In this document: in pieces, positions 16,823 through 23,230 of the stretch
Layout of the letters: every line of letters begins with the position of its first letter
Position numbering within the stretch: the stretch's first letter is position 1
Made by a program: the position numbers and the translations under genes
The notes under the pieces: generated by a model
What the model was told of the DNA's origin: nothing
The model's database searches: none
Seen by the model: only the letters and a program-made list of their open reading frames with translations
Assembly (NCBI GenBank): GCA_030699005.1
Contig: JAUYLQ010000001.1
Coordinates: forward strand, 1 to 23,610
Direction: 5' to 3'
Length of the DNA: 23,610 nt
Source of the DNA: an archaeon
Lineage (GTDB): Archaea; Nanobdellota; Nanobdellia; Pacearchaeales; GW2011-AR1

Positions 16823-16832
16823 ACTTAAATAA
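16823..16832 (+). promoter_or_regulatory. TATA-like box for the five-gene VOC/PhnB/YdeI cassette
   Basis: ACTTAAATAA is centred about 26 bases before the ATG at 16853, which supports that start rather than the GTG at 16835. It is the only clear promoter for the cassette down to the gap before the last gene. Confidence 0.5.
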
Positions 16833-16852
16833 TCGTGGATTTTGGTATAAAA

Positions 16853-17233
16853 ATGATTAAAATTAAAAAAAGCTCGGTTGTCCATTTCGAAATTTCTGAT
16901 GAAGACAGGAAGCGTATGCATGAATTTTATGCTAAAGTCTTTGGCTGGGAAGCAAATCAGTTATGGGAAGACATGAATGATTACCTCGTTGTTATGACTA
17001 AGGATTCTGATGAAAAAGGTTCTGACGGTAAATCCCAAAAACGTCCTTCAGTAGTTATTTCTGTAGATGACATTAAAAAACATGTAAAGAAAGTTAAAGA
17101 AGCAGGAGGAAAAGTTATAGGTGAGCCTATTGAGATACCAACTGTGGGGGTGTATGTATCTTTTTATGATAGAGAAGGAAATCTTCTTAGCATGATTGAG
17201 CCAATTCATGGCATGAATGGAGGTGAGACATAA
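16853..17233 (+). CDS. VOC (glyoxalase/bleomycin-resistance) family protein
   Basis: The product (126 residues from 16853) has the beta-alpha-beta-beta-beta pattern of the vicinal oxygen chelate fold: V-V-H-F-E-I-S at the start, H-E-F-Y-A-K-V-F-G-W, then V-V-I-S-V-D-D-I near the middle, and F-Y-D-R-E-G-N-L-L-S-M-I-E-P at the end. His (in V-V-H-F) and Glu (in I-E-P) are plausible metal ligands. Members act on varied small molecules, so the substrate is unknown. It is first in the cassette; its TAA is followed directly by the ATG of the DUF1428 gene. The longer GTG start at 16835 is less likely given the promoter. Confidence 0.88.
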   Translation: MIKIKKSSVVHFEISDEDRKRMHEFYAKVFGWEANQLWEDMNDYLVVMTKDSDEKGSDGKSQKRPSVVISVDDIKKHVKKVKEAGGKVIGEPIEIPTVGVYVSFYDREGNLLSMIEPIHGMNGGET

Positions 17234-17608
17234 ATGACGTATGTTGATGGTTTTGTTCTTGTAGTTCCAAAAAATAAAATTAAAGATTATGAGAAAATGG
17301 CACAATCTGGGGGAAAGATTTGGAAAAAGTACGGAGCTTTAGAATATTTTGAATGTGTCGGGGACGACATGACTCCTAATATGGGGGAAATGAAAGCCTT
17401 GACATTCCCTGAACTTACCAAATTAAAAAAAGGAGAGAGTGTCTGGTTTTCTTTTATTATATATAAATCAAAAAAACATAGAGACAGTGTGAACAAAAAA
17501 GTAATGGCAGAAATGAGTAAGGAAATGGAAAAACACAAAGGTAAACCCATGCCTTTTGACGTGAAAAGAATGGCTTATGGAGGATTTAAAACAGTTGTCC
17601 AAAAATAA
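17234..17608 (+). CDS. DUF1428 family protein
   Basis: The 124-residue product matches DUF1428 (YbaA-like): M-T-Y-V-D-G-F-V-L-V-V-P near the start, Y-G-A-L-E-Y-F-E-C-V-G-D-D, F-P-E-L-T-K-L-K-K-G-E-S-V-W-F-S-F, and the final F-D-V-K-R-M-A-Y-G-G-F-K. The family is a dimeric alpha-beta-barrel fold without an established reaction and is mostly bacterial. The ATG touches the preceding stop, and a GGAGGTGA Shine-Dalgarno-like sequence sits about 7 bases upstream (17219-17226), so this internal gene is translated by ribosome binding rather than as a leaderless message. Confidence 0.92.
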   Translation: MTYVDGFVLVVPKNKIKDYEKMAQSGGKIWKKYGALEYFECVGDDMTPNMGEMKALTFPELTKLKKGESVWFSFIIYKSKKHRDSVNKKVMAEMSKEMEKHKGKPMPFDVKRMAYGGFKTVVQK

Positions 17609-17609
17609 A

Positions 17610-18044
17610 ATGGTAAAAATTAATATCTATCTAAATTTTCCAGGAAATACGGAAGAGGCTTTCAATTTTTATAAATCAATTTTCGGGGGGGAATTCACTT
17701 CTATTGTTCGCTTCAAAGATATGCCAATTGAAGGCGTGAACATCTCTAAAGAGGATAAAAACAAAATTATGCATGTTGCATTACCAATAGACAAAAACAT
17801 GTTCCTTATGGCAACAGATGCATTAGAGTCTTTAGGGAAAAAATTGGTTATAGGTAACAATTTCCACATTTCAATTAACCCGGGAAGTAAAGAAGAAGCA
17901 GATAGACTTTTCAAAGCTCTCTCTATGGGTGGGAAAATAGAGATGCCAATAGCTGATCAAACCTGGGGTGACTATTACGGCAGTCTTAAAGATAAATTTG
18001 GAGTTCAATGGATGATTAATTATTCTTATCCTAAGAAAAAATAA
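17610..18044 (+). CDS. PhnB-like VOC protein
   Basis: The 144-residue product follows the PhnB/'3-demethylubiquinone-9 3-methyltransferase-like' VOC pattern: I-Y-L-N-F-P-G-N-T-E-E-A-F-N-F-Y-K-S-I-F-G-G, then M-H-V-A-L-P, S-I-N-P near the middle, L-S-M-G-G-K-I-E-M-P, and W-G-D-Y-Y-G-S-L-K-D-K-F-G-V-Q-W. Despite the name, no methyltransferase activity is expected of this fold. The start at 17610 is one base after the DUF1428 stop; an earlier in-frame ATG at 17577 lies inside that gene and is unlikely. The substrate is unknown. Confidence 0.92.
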   Translation: MVKINIYLNFPGNTEEAFNFYKSIFGGEFTSIVRFKDMPIEGVNISKEDKNKIMHVALPIDKNMFLMATDALESLGKKLVIGNNFHISINPGSKEEADRLFKALSMGGKIEMPIADQTWGDYYGSLKDKFGVQWMINYSYPKKK

Positions 18045-18045
18045 A

Positions 18046-18957
18046 ATGACAAAACAAAAGATAATGCCCTGCTTGTGGTTTGATAAGAGTGCCGAAGAAG
18101 CTGCGAATTTTTACGCTTCCATTTTTAAAAATTCAAAAATTCTGAATGTTTCAAAATATGGAGATTCAGGTTCAGAAGCTTCAGGAATGAAAAAAGGTTC
18201 TGTTATGACCGTTGAGTTTGAACTTGTCGGGCAAAAATTTCTAGCTTTAAACGGGGGTCCAATTTTTAAATTCAATCCTTCCATTTCATTTTTTGTTGGG
18301 TGTAAAACAGAAAAAGAAGTTGATGAATTATGGACTGAGCTTTCTGAAAGAGGGAAGGTTCTCATGCCTCTGGAGAAATACCCTTTTAGTGAAAAGTATG
18401 GCTGGTTACAGGATAAGTATGGTTTATCCTGGCAAATAATGTTTGTAGGCAATCGTGAGATAAAGCAAAAAATCGTTCCAACTCTTATGTTTATAGGGGA
18501 CGTATACGGGAAAGCAGAAGAGGCAATCAAGTTTTACGCATCAGTATTCAAAAATGTAAAAGTAGGAGACACTACTCTCTACGGGAAAGGTGAGAAACCG
18601 AACAAAGAAGGAACAATAAAACATGCTGCCTTTGCGCTCGAGGACCAGGAATTTATGGTGATGGACAGTAATCATGAGCACCCGTTTAAATTTAATGAGT
18701 CAATTTCCTTCATGGTAATGTGCAAAGACCAAAAAGAAATAGACTTTATATGGGAAAAACTTTCTGCAGTTCCTGAGTCGGAGCAGTGCGGGTGGCTGAA
18801 GGATAAATATGGTTTGTCCTGGCAAATTGTTTCAGAAGATTTAGAAAAAATGATGCAGGATAAAAATCCAAAAAAGACAGAAAGAGTTATGAGTGCAGTT
18901 CTTAAGATGAAAAAAATTGATATTAAGGAATTGAAAAAAGTTTATGAAGGGAAATAA
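18046..18957 (+). CDS. Tandem PhnB-like VOC protein, two domains, 303 aa
   Basis: Two PhnB-like domains are fused. The first (about 5-140) has P-C-L-W-F-D-K-S-A-E-E-A-A-N-F-Y and ends Y-G-W-L-Q-D-K-Y-G-L-S-W-Q-I; the second (about 147-275) repeats this as T-L-M-F then E-A-I-K-F-Y-A-S-V-F and C-G-W-L-K-D-K-Y-G-L-S-W-Q-I. A C-terminal tail, E-R-V-M-S-A-V-L-K-M-K-K-I-D-I, is typical of the second type. The two domains probably make one pseudo-dimeric site. It starts one base after the preceding gene, with no ribosome-binding sequence, so coupling by re-initiation is likely. The substrate is unknown. Confidence 0.93.
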   Translation: MTKQKIMPCLWFDKSAEEAANFYASIFKNSKILNVSKYGDSGSEASGMKKGSVMTVEFELVGQKFLALNGGPIFKFNPSISFFVGCKTEKEVDELWTELSERGKVLMPLEKYPFSEKYGWLQDKYGLSWQIMFVGNREIKQKIVPTLMFIGDVYGKAEEAIKFYASVFKNVKVGDTTLYGKGEKPNKEGTIKHAAFALEDQEFMVMDSNHEHPFKFNESISFMVMCKDQKEIDFIWEKLSAVPESEQCGWLKDKYGLSWQIVSEDLEKMMQDKNPKKTERVMSAVLKMKKIDIKELKKVYEGK

Positions 18958-18986
18958 ATTTGAAAATAAATAAAAGAGAAAGATAA

Positions 18987-19238
18987 ATGGCAAGAAAAGA
19001 AATTTCTTCTGGTACTGTTCACAAGGTGCCATCCAATTTAAAAAAAATGCTTGCTTCTTCTGAGAAGGCAAGAGAAGTGTGGGAAGATATTACTCCCCTT
19101 GCACGAAATGAATGGATTTGCTGGGTTGAATCTGCCAAAAAAGAGGAGACAAGAAAAATTAGAATCGAAAAGGCTAAGTCAAAGCTTACAGGTGGAATGC
19201 GAAGACCTTGCTGTTGGGAAGGTTGCTCCCACCGTTAA
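18987..19238 (+). CDS. YdeI/OmpD-associated (OmdA-like) protein, 83 aa
   Basis: The sequence matches the short C-terminal domain of the YdeI/OmdA family: V-P-S-N-L-K-K-M-L-A at the start, A-R-E-V-W-E-D-I-T-P-L-A-R-N-E-W-I-C-W-V-E-S-A-K-K-E-E-T-R read in short pieces, then a G-G-M-R-R-P-C-C end. Bacterial members are described only loosely (bacteriocin protection, OmpD association). It is last in the cassette, 29 bases after the tandem PhnB-like gene. The three cysteines in the last ten residues are unusual. Confidence 0.85.
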   Translation: MARKEISSGTVHKVPSNLKKMLASSEKAREVWEDITPLARNEWICWVESAKKEETRKIRIEKAKSKLTGGMRRPCCWEGCSHR

Positions 19239-19261
19239 AAAAGTAACTAATTGCTCCATAA

Positions 19262-19272
19262 CCCTTTTAAAA
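19262..19272 (+). promoter_or_regulatory. TATA-like box for VKOR
   Basis: CCTTTTAAAAT is centred about 26 bases before the VKOR ATG at 19293, implying a leaderless message separate from the cassette upstream. Confidence 0.5.
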
Positions 19273-19292
19273 TATCTTTTCCATATTAAAAA

Positions 19293-19712
19293 ATGAGAAA
19301 TAAGACAAAGTATTGGATAATAATAGTTCTAATGATTCTTGCGACATTGGCTTCTTTAGTCTTATCCTTTATCTCTCTTCAGGAAGCTTGTTCAGTTTTA
19401 GGAGGAGACCCTCTTGGCTGCACTGTTGTTCAAACTTCAGAATATGAGTCAATACTTCTTGGAATAAAAAACGCCCACATTGGTTTAATTGCCTTCCCAA
19501 TATTAGCAATTCTTTCTTTCCTTGAACTAAAGAGACCAAATAAACATCAGAAAAGGGCAATAACAATCGGAATGGTATTGGGCTCCCTTCTTGCAATATA
19601 CTTCCTTTACATTCAGTTTTTTGTACTTAATGCTATCTGCAAGTACTGCCTGGTTGTGGATTTTGCAGTTCTTTTAAGCATGGCCCTGATTATTTTCTGG
19701 GATGAAAAATAA
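19293..19712 (+). CDS. Vitamin K epoxide reductase (VKOR) family membrane protein
   Basis: VKOR homologues oxidise a thioredoxin-like partner and pass electrons to quinone, driving disulfide formation outside the membrane. The 139-residue protein has four hydrophobic segments (about 8-29, 62-79, 89-112, 119-136), the active-site pair C-K-Y-C at 116-119, the loop cysteines Cys33 and Cys43, and the family stretch L-L-G-I-K-N-A-H-I-G-L at 55-65. It lacks a fused thioredoxin domain, so its partner must be a separate protein; the thioredoxin at 10925-11365 shows no signal peptide and is not an obvious fit. The cysteine-rich secreted protein at the left edge is a possible final client. Confidence 0.9.
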   Translation: MRNKTKYWIIIVLMILATLASLVLSFISLQEACSVLGGDPLGCTVVQTSEYESILLGIKNAHIGLIAFPILAILSFLELKRPNKHQKRAITIGMVLGSLLAIYFLYIQFFVLNAICKYCLVVDFAVLLSMALIIFWDEK

Positions 19713-19714
19713 GA

Positions 19715-19726
19715 AAATTTAAAACT
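19715..19726 (+). promoter_or_regulatory. TATA-like box for bud32
   Basis: AAATTTAAAACT begins three bases after the VKOR stop and is centred about 27 bases before the bud32 ATG at 19747, fitting a leaderless start. Confidence 0.45.
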
Positions 19727-19746
19727 CTACACCCTTTCTAAATTTT

Positions 19747-20355
19747 ATGAAAAAAATACTTTCACGCGGGGCCGAAGCACTTATTTATTTAGATGGTGAA
19801 AATGTGGTGAAGGAAAGGTTATCAAAAGGGTACCGTATCCCCGAAATTGACAGAAGAATAATAAAAAGAAGAACAAAATCCGAAGCAAAGATTTTAAAGA
19901 AGGCATCTGAAATTGTAAATGTTCCATCGCCTAAAGACGCAAAAAAAGAAAATGAGATTATAATTCCATACATAGAAGGAGATAAACTTTCAGAAACTCT
20001 GAACTCATACCCTGAAAAAAAACAGTTTCTTGTAATGAAGAATGTTGGAAAAGAAATCGGGAAACTTCATGAAAATGGAATAATTCATGGGGACCTTACA
20101 ACTTCAAATATGATTTTAAAAGACGAAGAAATTTATATTATTGATTTTGGACTTGGTTCTTTCAATGGAAAGTATGAACAAAAAGGAGTTGACGTTCATT
20201 TACTAAAACAGGCTCTTGAAGCAAAGCACTTCACAAATCATGAAAAACTTTTTTCCTGTTTTAAGGAAGGTTACGAATCAATTAATAAGTCCGAAGCAAA
20301 AAAAGTTCTCGAGCGCTTAAATGCAATTGAGAAAAGGGGAAGGTACAGGAATTAA
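19747..20355 (+). CDS. bud32: Bud32 (PRPK) atypical kinase/ATPase of KEOPS
   Basis: Bud32 is the KEOPS subunit that supports Kae1 in making the t6A modification of ANN-decoding tRNAs. The 202-residue protein is a minimal kinase: S-R-G-A-E-A at 6-11 in place of a glycine-rich loop, V-V-K-E-R with the ATP-contacting Lys near residue 21, H-G-D-L-T-T-S-N at 114-121 (catalytic Asp116), and D-F-G at 133-135. The end R-G-R-Y-R-N is the basic tail expected of the family. In many archaea bud32 is fused to kae1; here it is separate and no kae1 is in the window. The tRNA-Thr(UGU) in the window is a predicted substrate of the pathway. Confidence 0.95.
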   Translation: MKKILSRGAEALIYLDGENVVKERLSKGYRIPEIDRRIIKRRTKSEAKILKKASEIVNVPSPKDAKKENEIIIPYIEGDKLSETLNSYPEKKQFLVMKNVGKEIGKLHENGIIHGDLTTSNMILKDEEIYIIDFGLGSFNGKYEQKGVDVHLLKQALEAKHFTNHEKLFSCFKEGYESINKSEAKKVLERLNAIEKRGRYRN

Positions 20356-20537
20356 TTTTTGAAGTAATTAATTATATTTTTAAAAAAACAATAAAACTTG
20401 CCGGGGCTTTTTTCAAATCCTTTTTTATATTCTCCCATGGCAAGATCAAATTTTTTTAATGCTCTATCCAGATTTTCGTTGACTTCTTCTTTTTTTGGAT
20501 TGTTGTCTGCAAAAGAATCTAAATTAGAGCAATCCCC
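20352..20537 (-). pseudogene. Possible remnant of a small minus-strand gene
   Basis: The minus strand is open from 20537 to a TAA at 20352-20354 (61 codons). The translation looks coding: K-K-E-E-V-N-E-N-L-D-R-A-L-K-K-F-D, then G-E-Y-K-K-G-F, ending K-N-I-I-N-Y-F-K-N. No ATG, GTG or TTG occurs in frame until the ATG at 20438, and a TGA bounds it upstream, so it is either a fragment, frameshifted at the 5' end, or a 28-residue gene. The plus-strand frame here (Ser/Phe-rich) looks like a shadow. No family is recognised. Its stop overlaps the bud32 stop, so the two are convergent. Confidence 0.3.
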
Positions 20538-20692
20538 TCAACAGTGGCATCAGCAAGCATCTTCTAAACTCATAAAGAATTTAAGTAAAAAGAGTTATTA
20601 AATTTTTTGCATCTATATCTAATTTTTCATAAAAATTACTGCAAAGGTTTATAATATGAGATTTAATATGAAATCTGCTCCGAAAACGGAAA
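20356..20692. other. Stretch without a confident gene between bud32 and the His-rich membrane protein
   Basis: Apart from the possible minus-strand gene remnant and a TATA-like GGTTTATAATAT box (20646-20657), which would start a transcript with about 15 leader bases for the gene at 20693, I see no coding sequence, RNA gene or repeat here. The interval is AT-rich. Confidence 0.5.
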
Positions 20693-21076
20693 ATGAAAGA
20701 AAACTTAGAAAAAAAGATAGATTATGATGAAGATTCATTAAAAGAAAAGATAAAAAAGAAAGGAAGTGTTATAGGAATGATTGGTCTCGGAGTTCTTGGA
20801 GCTGTTCACACTCTTTCACACGTTATTCCAGCAATAGGAGCAGTTGGCATGTCTCAACTTGAAACGCATAATGAAGCAATCAGAGTTTTTGGGTATGATA
20901 TTGAGCCAATTATCACGCATCCTGCCATGCAATTTGCCTATCTTGCTTTTGTTCCATTAAGCTTTTATTGGATATATCGGGATCATGTGCATCATAAGCA
21001 CGAAAAAGAAGTAAGAAAAGAGCTTATTGAAGCAAAAAAAGAGATTGAATTATTGAAAAGGGATTATAATATTTAA
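20693..21076 (+). CDS. His-rich two-helix membrane protein, 127 aa
   Basis: A charged N-terminus (1-23) is followed by two hydrophobic segments (about 25-52 and 78-96) and a charged, coiled-coil-like C-terminal helix (104-125). Histidines are placed in a striking way: His39 and His43 one turn apart in the first helix, His59 and His76 in the loop, and D-H-V-H-H-K-H (98, 100, 101, 103) just after the second helix. This suggests binding of a metal ion or heme at the membrane surface. It recalls MerC-like small metal proteins, but no cysteines are present, so I do not assign a family. It has its own promoter-like box upstream. Confidence 0.7.
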   Translation: MKENLEKKIDYDEDSLKEKIKKKGSVIGMIGLGVLGAVHTLSHVIPAIGAVGMSQLETHNEAIRVFGYDIEPIITHPAMQFAYLAFVPLSFYWIYRDHVHHKHEKEVRKELIEAKKEIELLKRDYNI

Positions 21077-21085
21077 GAAGCAGTC

Positions 21086-21292
21086 TCATTTTTTACTGCC
21101 ATATCTCTTTTTCAAAGCTTTTGTAGGAAAGAGTTTTGCGACAATTTCTCCCTGCCAAGCCATAAATTTGTCAATACATTCCGAACAAAGATTCGCGATA
21201 TGTTCTTCATCAATTTTTAAATTATTAAAATTAGAATCATAATTGTTAATAATTTTACTGCACAAGATACATCGTTTTTCTTCAGGGTTCAT
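21086..21292 (-). CDS. Small zinc-binding protein, 68 aa
   Basis: Two C-x-x-C pairs, C-I-L-C (8-11) and C-S-E-C (36-39), with His31 between, make a likely zinc-ribbon-type site; the C-terminal half is basic (A-L-K-K-R-Y-G-S-K-K). Its stop lies 9 bases from the end of the His-rich membrane protein gene, so the two are convergent. No family is recognised; proteins of this size and pattern often bind nucleic acid or another protein. The minus-strand reading is favoured because the cysteine pairs are in register only there. Confidence 0.7.
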   Translation of the reverse strand: MNPEEKRCILCSKIINNYDSNFNNLKIDEEHIANLCSECIDKFMAWQGEIVAKLFPTKALKKRYGSKK

Positions 21293-21421
21293 TTTATGAT
21301 TTTAATAGCCTCACACGGATTCGGTCTTTTAAGCTTTTTATTTTGTGATTTTTTAATGTTTCACATGAGAATAAAAGGCTACTAATATTTAAATGTTGGA
21401 CTACTTTAGGAGATTCTAATA

Positions 21422-21475
21422 ATGGAGGATTCCTATACTTTAAATGAGACGTTACCAGTATATCCAAGAAAATAA
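21422..21475 (+). other. Short upstream reading frame overlapping the VTT-protein start (possible leader peptide)
   Basis: An ATG at 21422 opens a 17-codon frame ending TAA at 21473-21475, in a different frame from the membrane protein that starts at 21444. It has an AGGAG sequence 9 bases before its ATG (21408-21412) and lies downstream of a TATA-like CTAATATTTAAATG box (21382-21395). It could regulate the downstream start or be chance. Confidence 0.3.
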
Positions 21476-22058
21476 TCCAAGAGATAAAAGAAAGGCATTG
21501 GGGTTTTCTCTTCTTGCAGTGATACTAACTCTATTTTTAGTTATTTTTTTCTATAAGTTCTGGTATGATTTTATTCAAACAACGCCTATTTTGTATAGGA
21601 TAGTCACTTCTCTAATTTACAATCTTGCAAATACAACTCCAATAGGTCTATTCTATGGGCATTTTATAGGGGGGATATTTTTTGTGCCTTCTGGAGACGA
21701 ATTGGTCTTTTATTATGGATTGGTAAATGGAAATCCTCTTCTTTTTTCATTTGTTGCCGCACTAGCAGGGTATATGCTAGCGCAAATATTAAATTATCTT
21801 ATTGGTTCCAAAATAAGCAATTTCGTGTTACATCTTGTTTCAAAGAAAAAAGTGTATAAAACCAAGAGATGGGTGAATAAATATGGGGCTTACGGCATAT
21901 TTGTTTTTAATTTTCTTCCTATTCTTCCAGCACCATTGTTGGTATTTGCACTTGGAGTAACCAAGTATAATTTTAAGAGGTTATTCATAATAACTCTCGC
22001 AGCCAAGATTTTGGAATATTTAGCTCTGGCAGGTTTCTTTTTATTGTTTTCCGCATGA
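21444..22058 (+). CDS. VTT/DedA-type membrane protein, 204 aa
   Basis: The protein belongs by eye to the VTT (SNARE-associated, DedA/TMEM41-like) superfamily: one N-terminal helix (about 20-43), then F-Y-G-H-F-I-G-G-I-F-F-V-P-S-G-D-E in the first re-entrant region, a small-residue helix L-A-G-Y-M-L-A-Q-I-L-N-Y near 105-116, and K-Y-G-A-Y-G-I-F-V-F-N-F-L-P-I-L-P-A-P, the second re-entrant loop. Relatives act in lipid flipping or membrane homeostasis. Family members often have Arg in the second loop (F-x-P-x-x-R); here it reads L-P-I-L-P-A-P. It is followed after 29 bases by two PRC-barrel genes. Confidence 0.85.
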   Translation: MRRYQYIQENNPRDKRKALGFSLLAVILTLFLVIFFYKFWYDFIQTTPILYRIVTSLIYNLANTTPIGLFYGHFIGGIFFVPSGDELVFYYGLVNGNPLLFSFVAALAGYMLAQILNYLIGSKISNFVLHLVSKKKVYKTKRWVNKYGAYGIFVFNFLPILPAPLLVFALGVTKYNFKRLFIITLAAKILEYLALAGFFLLFSA

Positions 22059-22068
22059 TTTTTATACC
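22059..22068 (+). promoter_or_regulatory. TATA-like box for the PRC-barrel pair
   Basis: TTTTTATACC starts just after the VTT gene stop and is centred about 25 bases before the ATG at 22088, so the PRC pair can be transcribed leaderless and apart from the VTT gene. Confidence 0.45.
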
Positions 22069-22087
22069 TATATCTCTTTAAAAAAGA

Positions 22088-22579
22088 ATGAGCAAACCGT
22101 GTAGTATACTGAAAACTGAAAGATCTTTGGACAAGACAATTAATTTAAAAAAATTAATAGGAAAAGAAGTTCTCTCTAAGGGGGGAAAGATAATTGGAAA
22201 AATATTGGAGATAAGAATAAGTCCAATAGATCTTAACCTGGAAGGGATTCTTGTAAGAGGAAACTCTATTAAAAAATCAATGTACATAGGAAGAAGTTAC
22301 TTTTCACGTTTATCTTCAGAAGCGGTAATTCTAAACATAGAAGTTTCTGTTTTAATTAAAAATAAACAAGTAATAGACTCGAAAGGAAAAATAATAGGAA
22401 GAGTTAAAGAAATTGTAAGGAAGGGAACAAGGAATGATTTAAAGGGATTATACGTTCGCTCATTGCTTAGTAGAAAATTTTTTATTCCAGAATCAGGAAT
22501 TGAATATGTAAGTAAATCAGTGGTATTAAAATCAAATTATAATGCAAGAAAAAAGTATTTCTGGCAAAAAAATAGGTAA
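22088..22579 (+). CDS. PRC-barrel protein 1 (two barrel domains), 163 aa
   Basis: Two PRC-barrel-like units follow each other. Unit 1 (about 20-85) runs L-I-G-K-E-V-L-S-K-G-G-K-I-I-G-K-I, then L-E-G-I-L-V-R-G, Y-I-G-R-S-Y-F and A-V-I-L-N. Unit 2 (about 88-155) runs K-Q-V-I-D-S-K-G-K-I-I-G-R-V, L-K-G-L-Y-V-R, F-F-I-P-E-S-G-I and S-V-V-L-K. PRC barrels are small beta domains known from RimM, photosynthetic reaction-centre H subunits and archaeal CdpA/CdpB cell-division proteins. No membrane segment or signal peptide is present. It overlaps the next PRC gene by 38 bases. The role here is not known. Confidence 0.85.
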   Translation: MSKPCSILKTERSLDKTINLKKLIGKEVLSKGGKIIGKILEIRISPIDLNLEGILVRGNSIKKSMYIGRSYFSRLSSEAVILNIEVSVLIKNKQVIDSKGKIIGRVKEIVRKGTRNDLKGLYVRSLLSRKFFIPESGIEYVSKSVVLKSNYNARKKYFWQKNR

Positions 22580-23021
22580 AGCAATAACATCAGAAGACAT
22601 ATTGGGAAAAGAGGTTATAGACGCGGGAGGAACTTTTATCGGAGTTGCAGAGAAGGTGTTTATCAGCCCGAAATTTCTGGATTTTATTGGAATTTCTGTT
22701 GATAAGGGGTTTATAAGAAGTGGACTAACTATTGGGAAAAGTTATATTGATAAGATAGCGGATTATGCGATTTTCTTAAAAATAAGAGTTGTTTATGAAA
22801 TAAAAGGAAAACTTGTTTTTGACAGAGATGGGAAAAAAATTGGAACAGTTTCTTCTATAGATCTTTATGGTGAAAAAAACAAGATAAAAAATATTTATGT
22901 GAAACCTTCCTCAGTTTTATTCTCCTTTAAGAATAAGATAGTAATTCCAGCAGATTACATAGAAAATATCGGGGATAATGTTATCCTGAATGTAACAACA
23001 AATCATTTGTCTAAAAAGTGA
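22542..23021 (+). CDS. PRC-barrel protein 2 (two barrel domains), 159 aa
   Basis: This is a diverged paralogue of the gene before it: unit 1 has I-L-G-K-E-V-I-D-A-G-G-T-F-I-G, F-I-G-I-S-V-D-K-G, and T-I-G-K-S-Y-I; unit 2 has L-V-F-D-R-D-G-K-K-I-G-T-V, I-K-N-I-Y-V-K, V-I-P-A-D-Y-I and N-V-I-L-N-V. The ATG at 22542 lies within the last 38 bases of the first gene in another frame; a TTG at 22602 is a shorter alternative, but the barrel begins so soon after it that 22542 is preferred. Tandem duplication and translational coupling suggest the two proteins pair up. Confidence 0.85.
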   Translation: MQEKSISGKKIGKAITSEDILGKEVIDAGGTFIGVAEKVFISPKFLDFIGISVDKGFIRSGLTIGKSYIDKIADYAIFLKIRVVYEIKGKLVFDRDGKKIGTVSSIDLYGEKNKIKNIYVKPSSVLFSFKNKIVIPADYIENIGDNVILNVTTNHLSKK

Positions 23022-23230
23022 AGAACTATTCCGTCAGACAAGGATTTAGGTATTAAGATCAAGTCGCCCGGAAAACAGTTTCTACAAGCAGAAAACATCC
23101 TGGGGTTAGAATCATGGTATAGCCCCACCAAACCCAAACTCCTGTCATCTAGAAATTTGTAATTGATGACGCCAGAAGATTTTCGGGATTCTTGTTACCA
23201 ATTCAAAGGTTTGAATCAAAAATATAAAAG
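23022..23230. other. GC-richer segment of unknown nature (ncRNA or eroded coding sequence)
   Basis: Bases about 23,060-23,150 are GC-richer than other gaps here. A TGGGG/CCCCA pair (23101-23105 with 23123-23127), a GTCATC/GATGAC pair (23144-23149 with 23165-23170) and the near-perfect inverted repeat ATTCAAA-GG-TTTGAAT (23201-23216) suggest RNA structure. Separately, the frame of PRC protein 2 stays open after its TGA for 46 more codons to TAA at 23160-23162. Neither reading is proven. I saw no RNase P or SRP RNA signature. Confidence 0.35.

Noticed and set aside
20398..20601. A 67-residue plus-strand reading frame (Ser/Phe-rich)
   Set aside because: Its composition is that of a shadow of a Lys/Glu-rich frame on the other strand, it has no promoter or ribosome site, and no family pattern is visible.
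23022..23230. SRP RNA or RNase P RNA in the GC-richer segment
   Set aside because: I looked for the conserved SRP helix 8 loop and the RNase P core motifs on both strands and did not find them; the segment is also too short.
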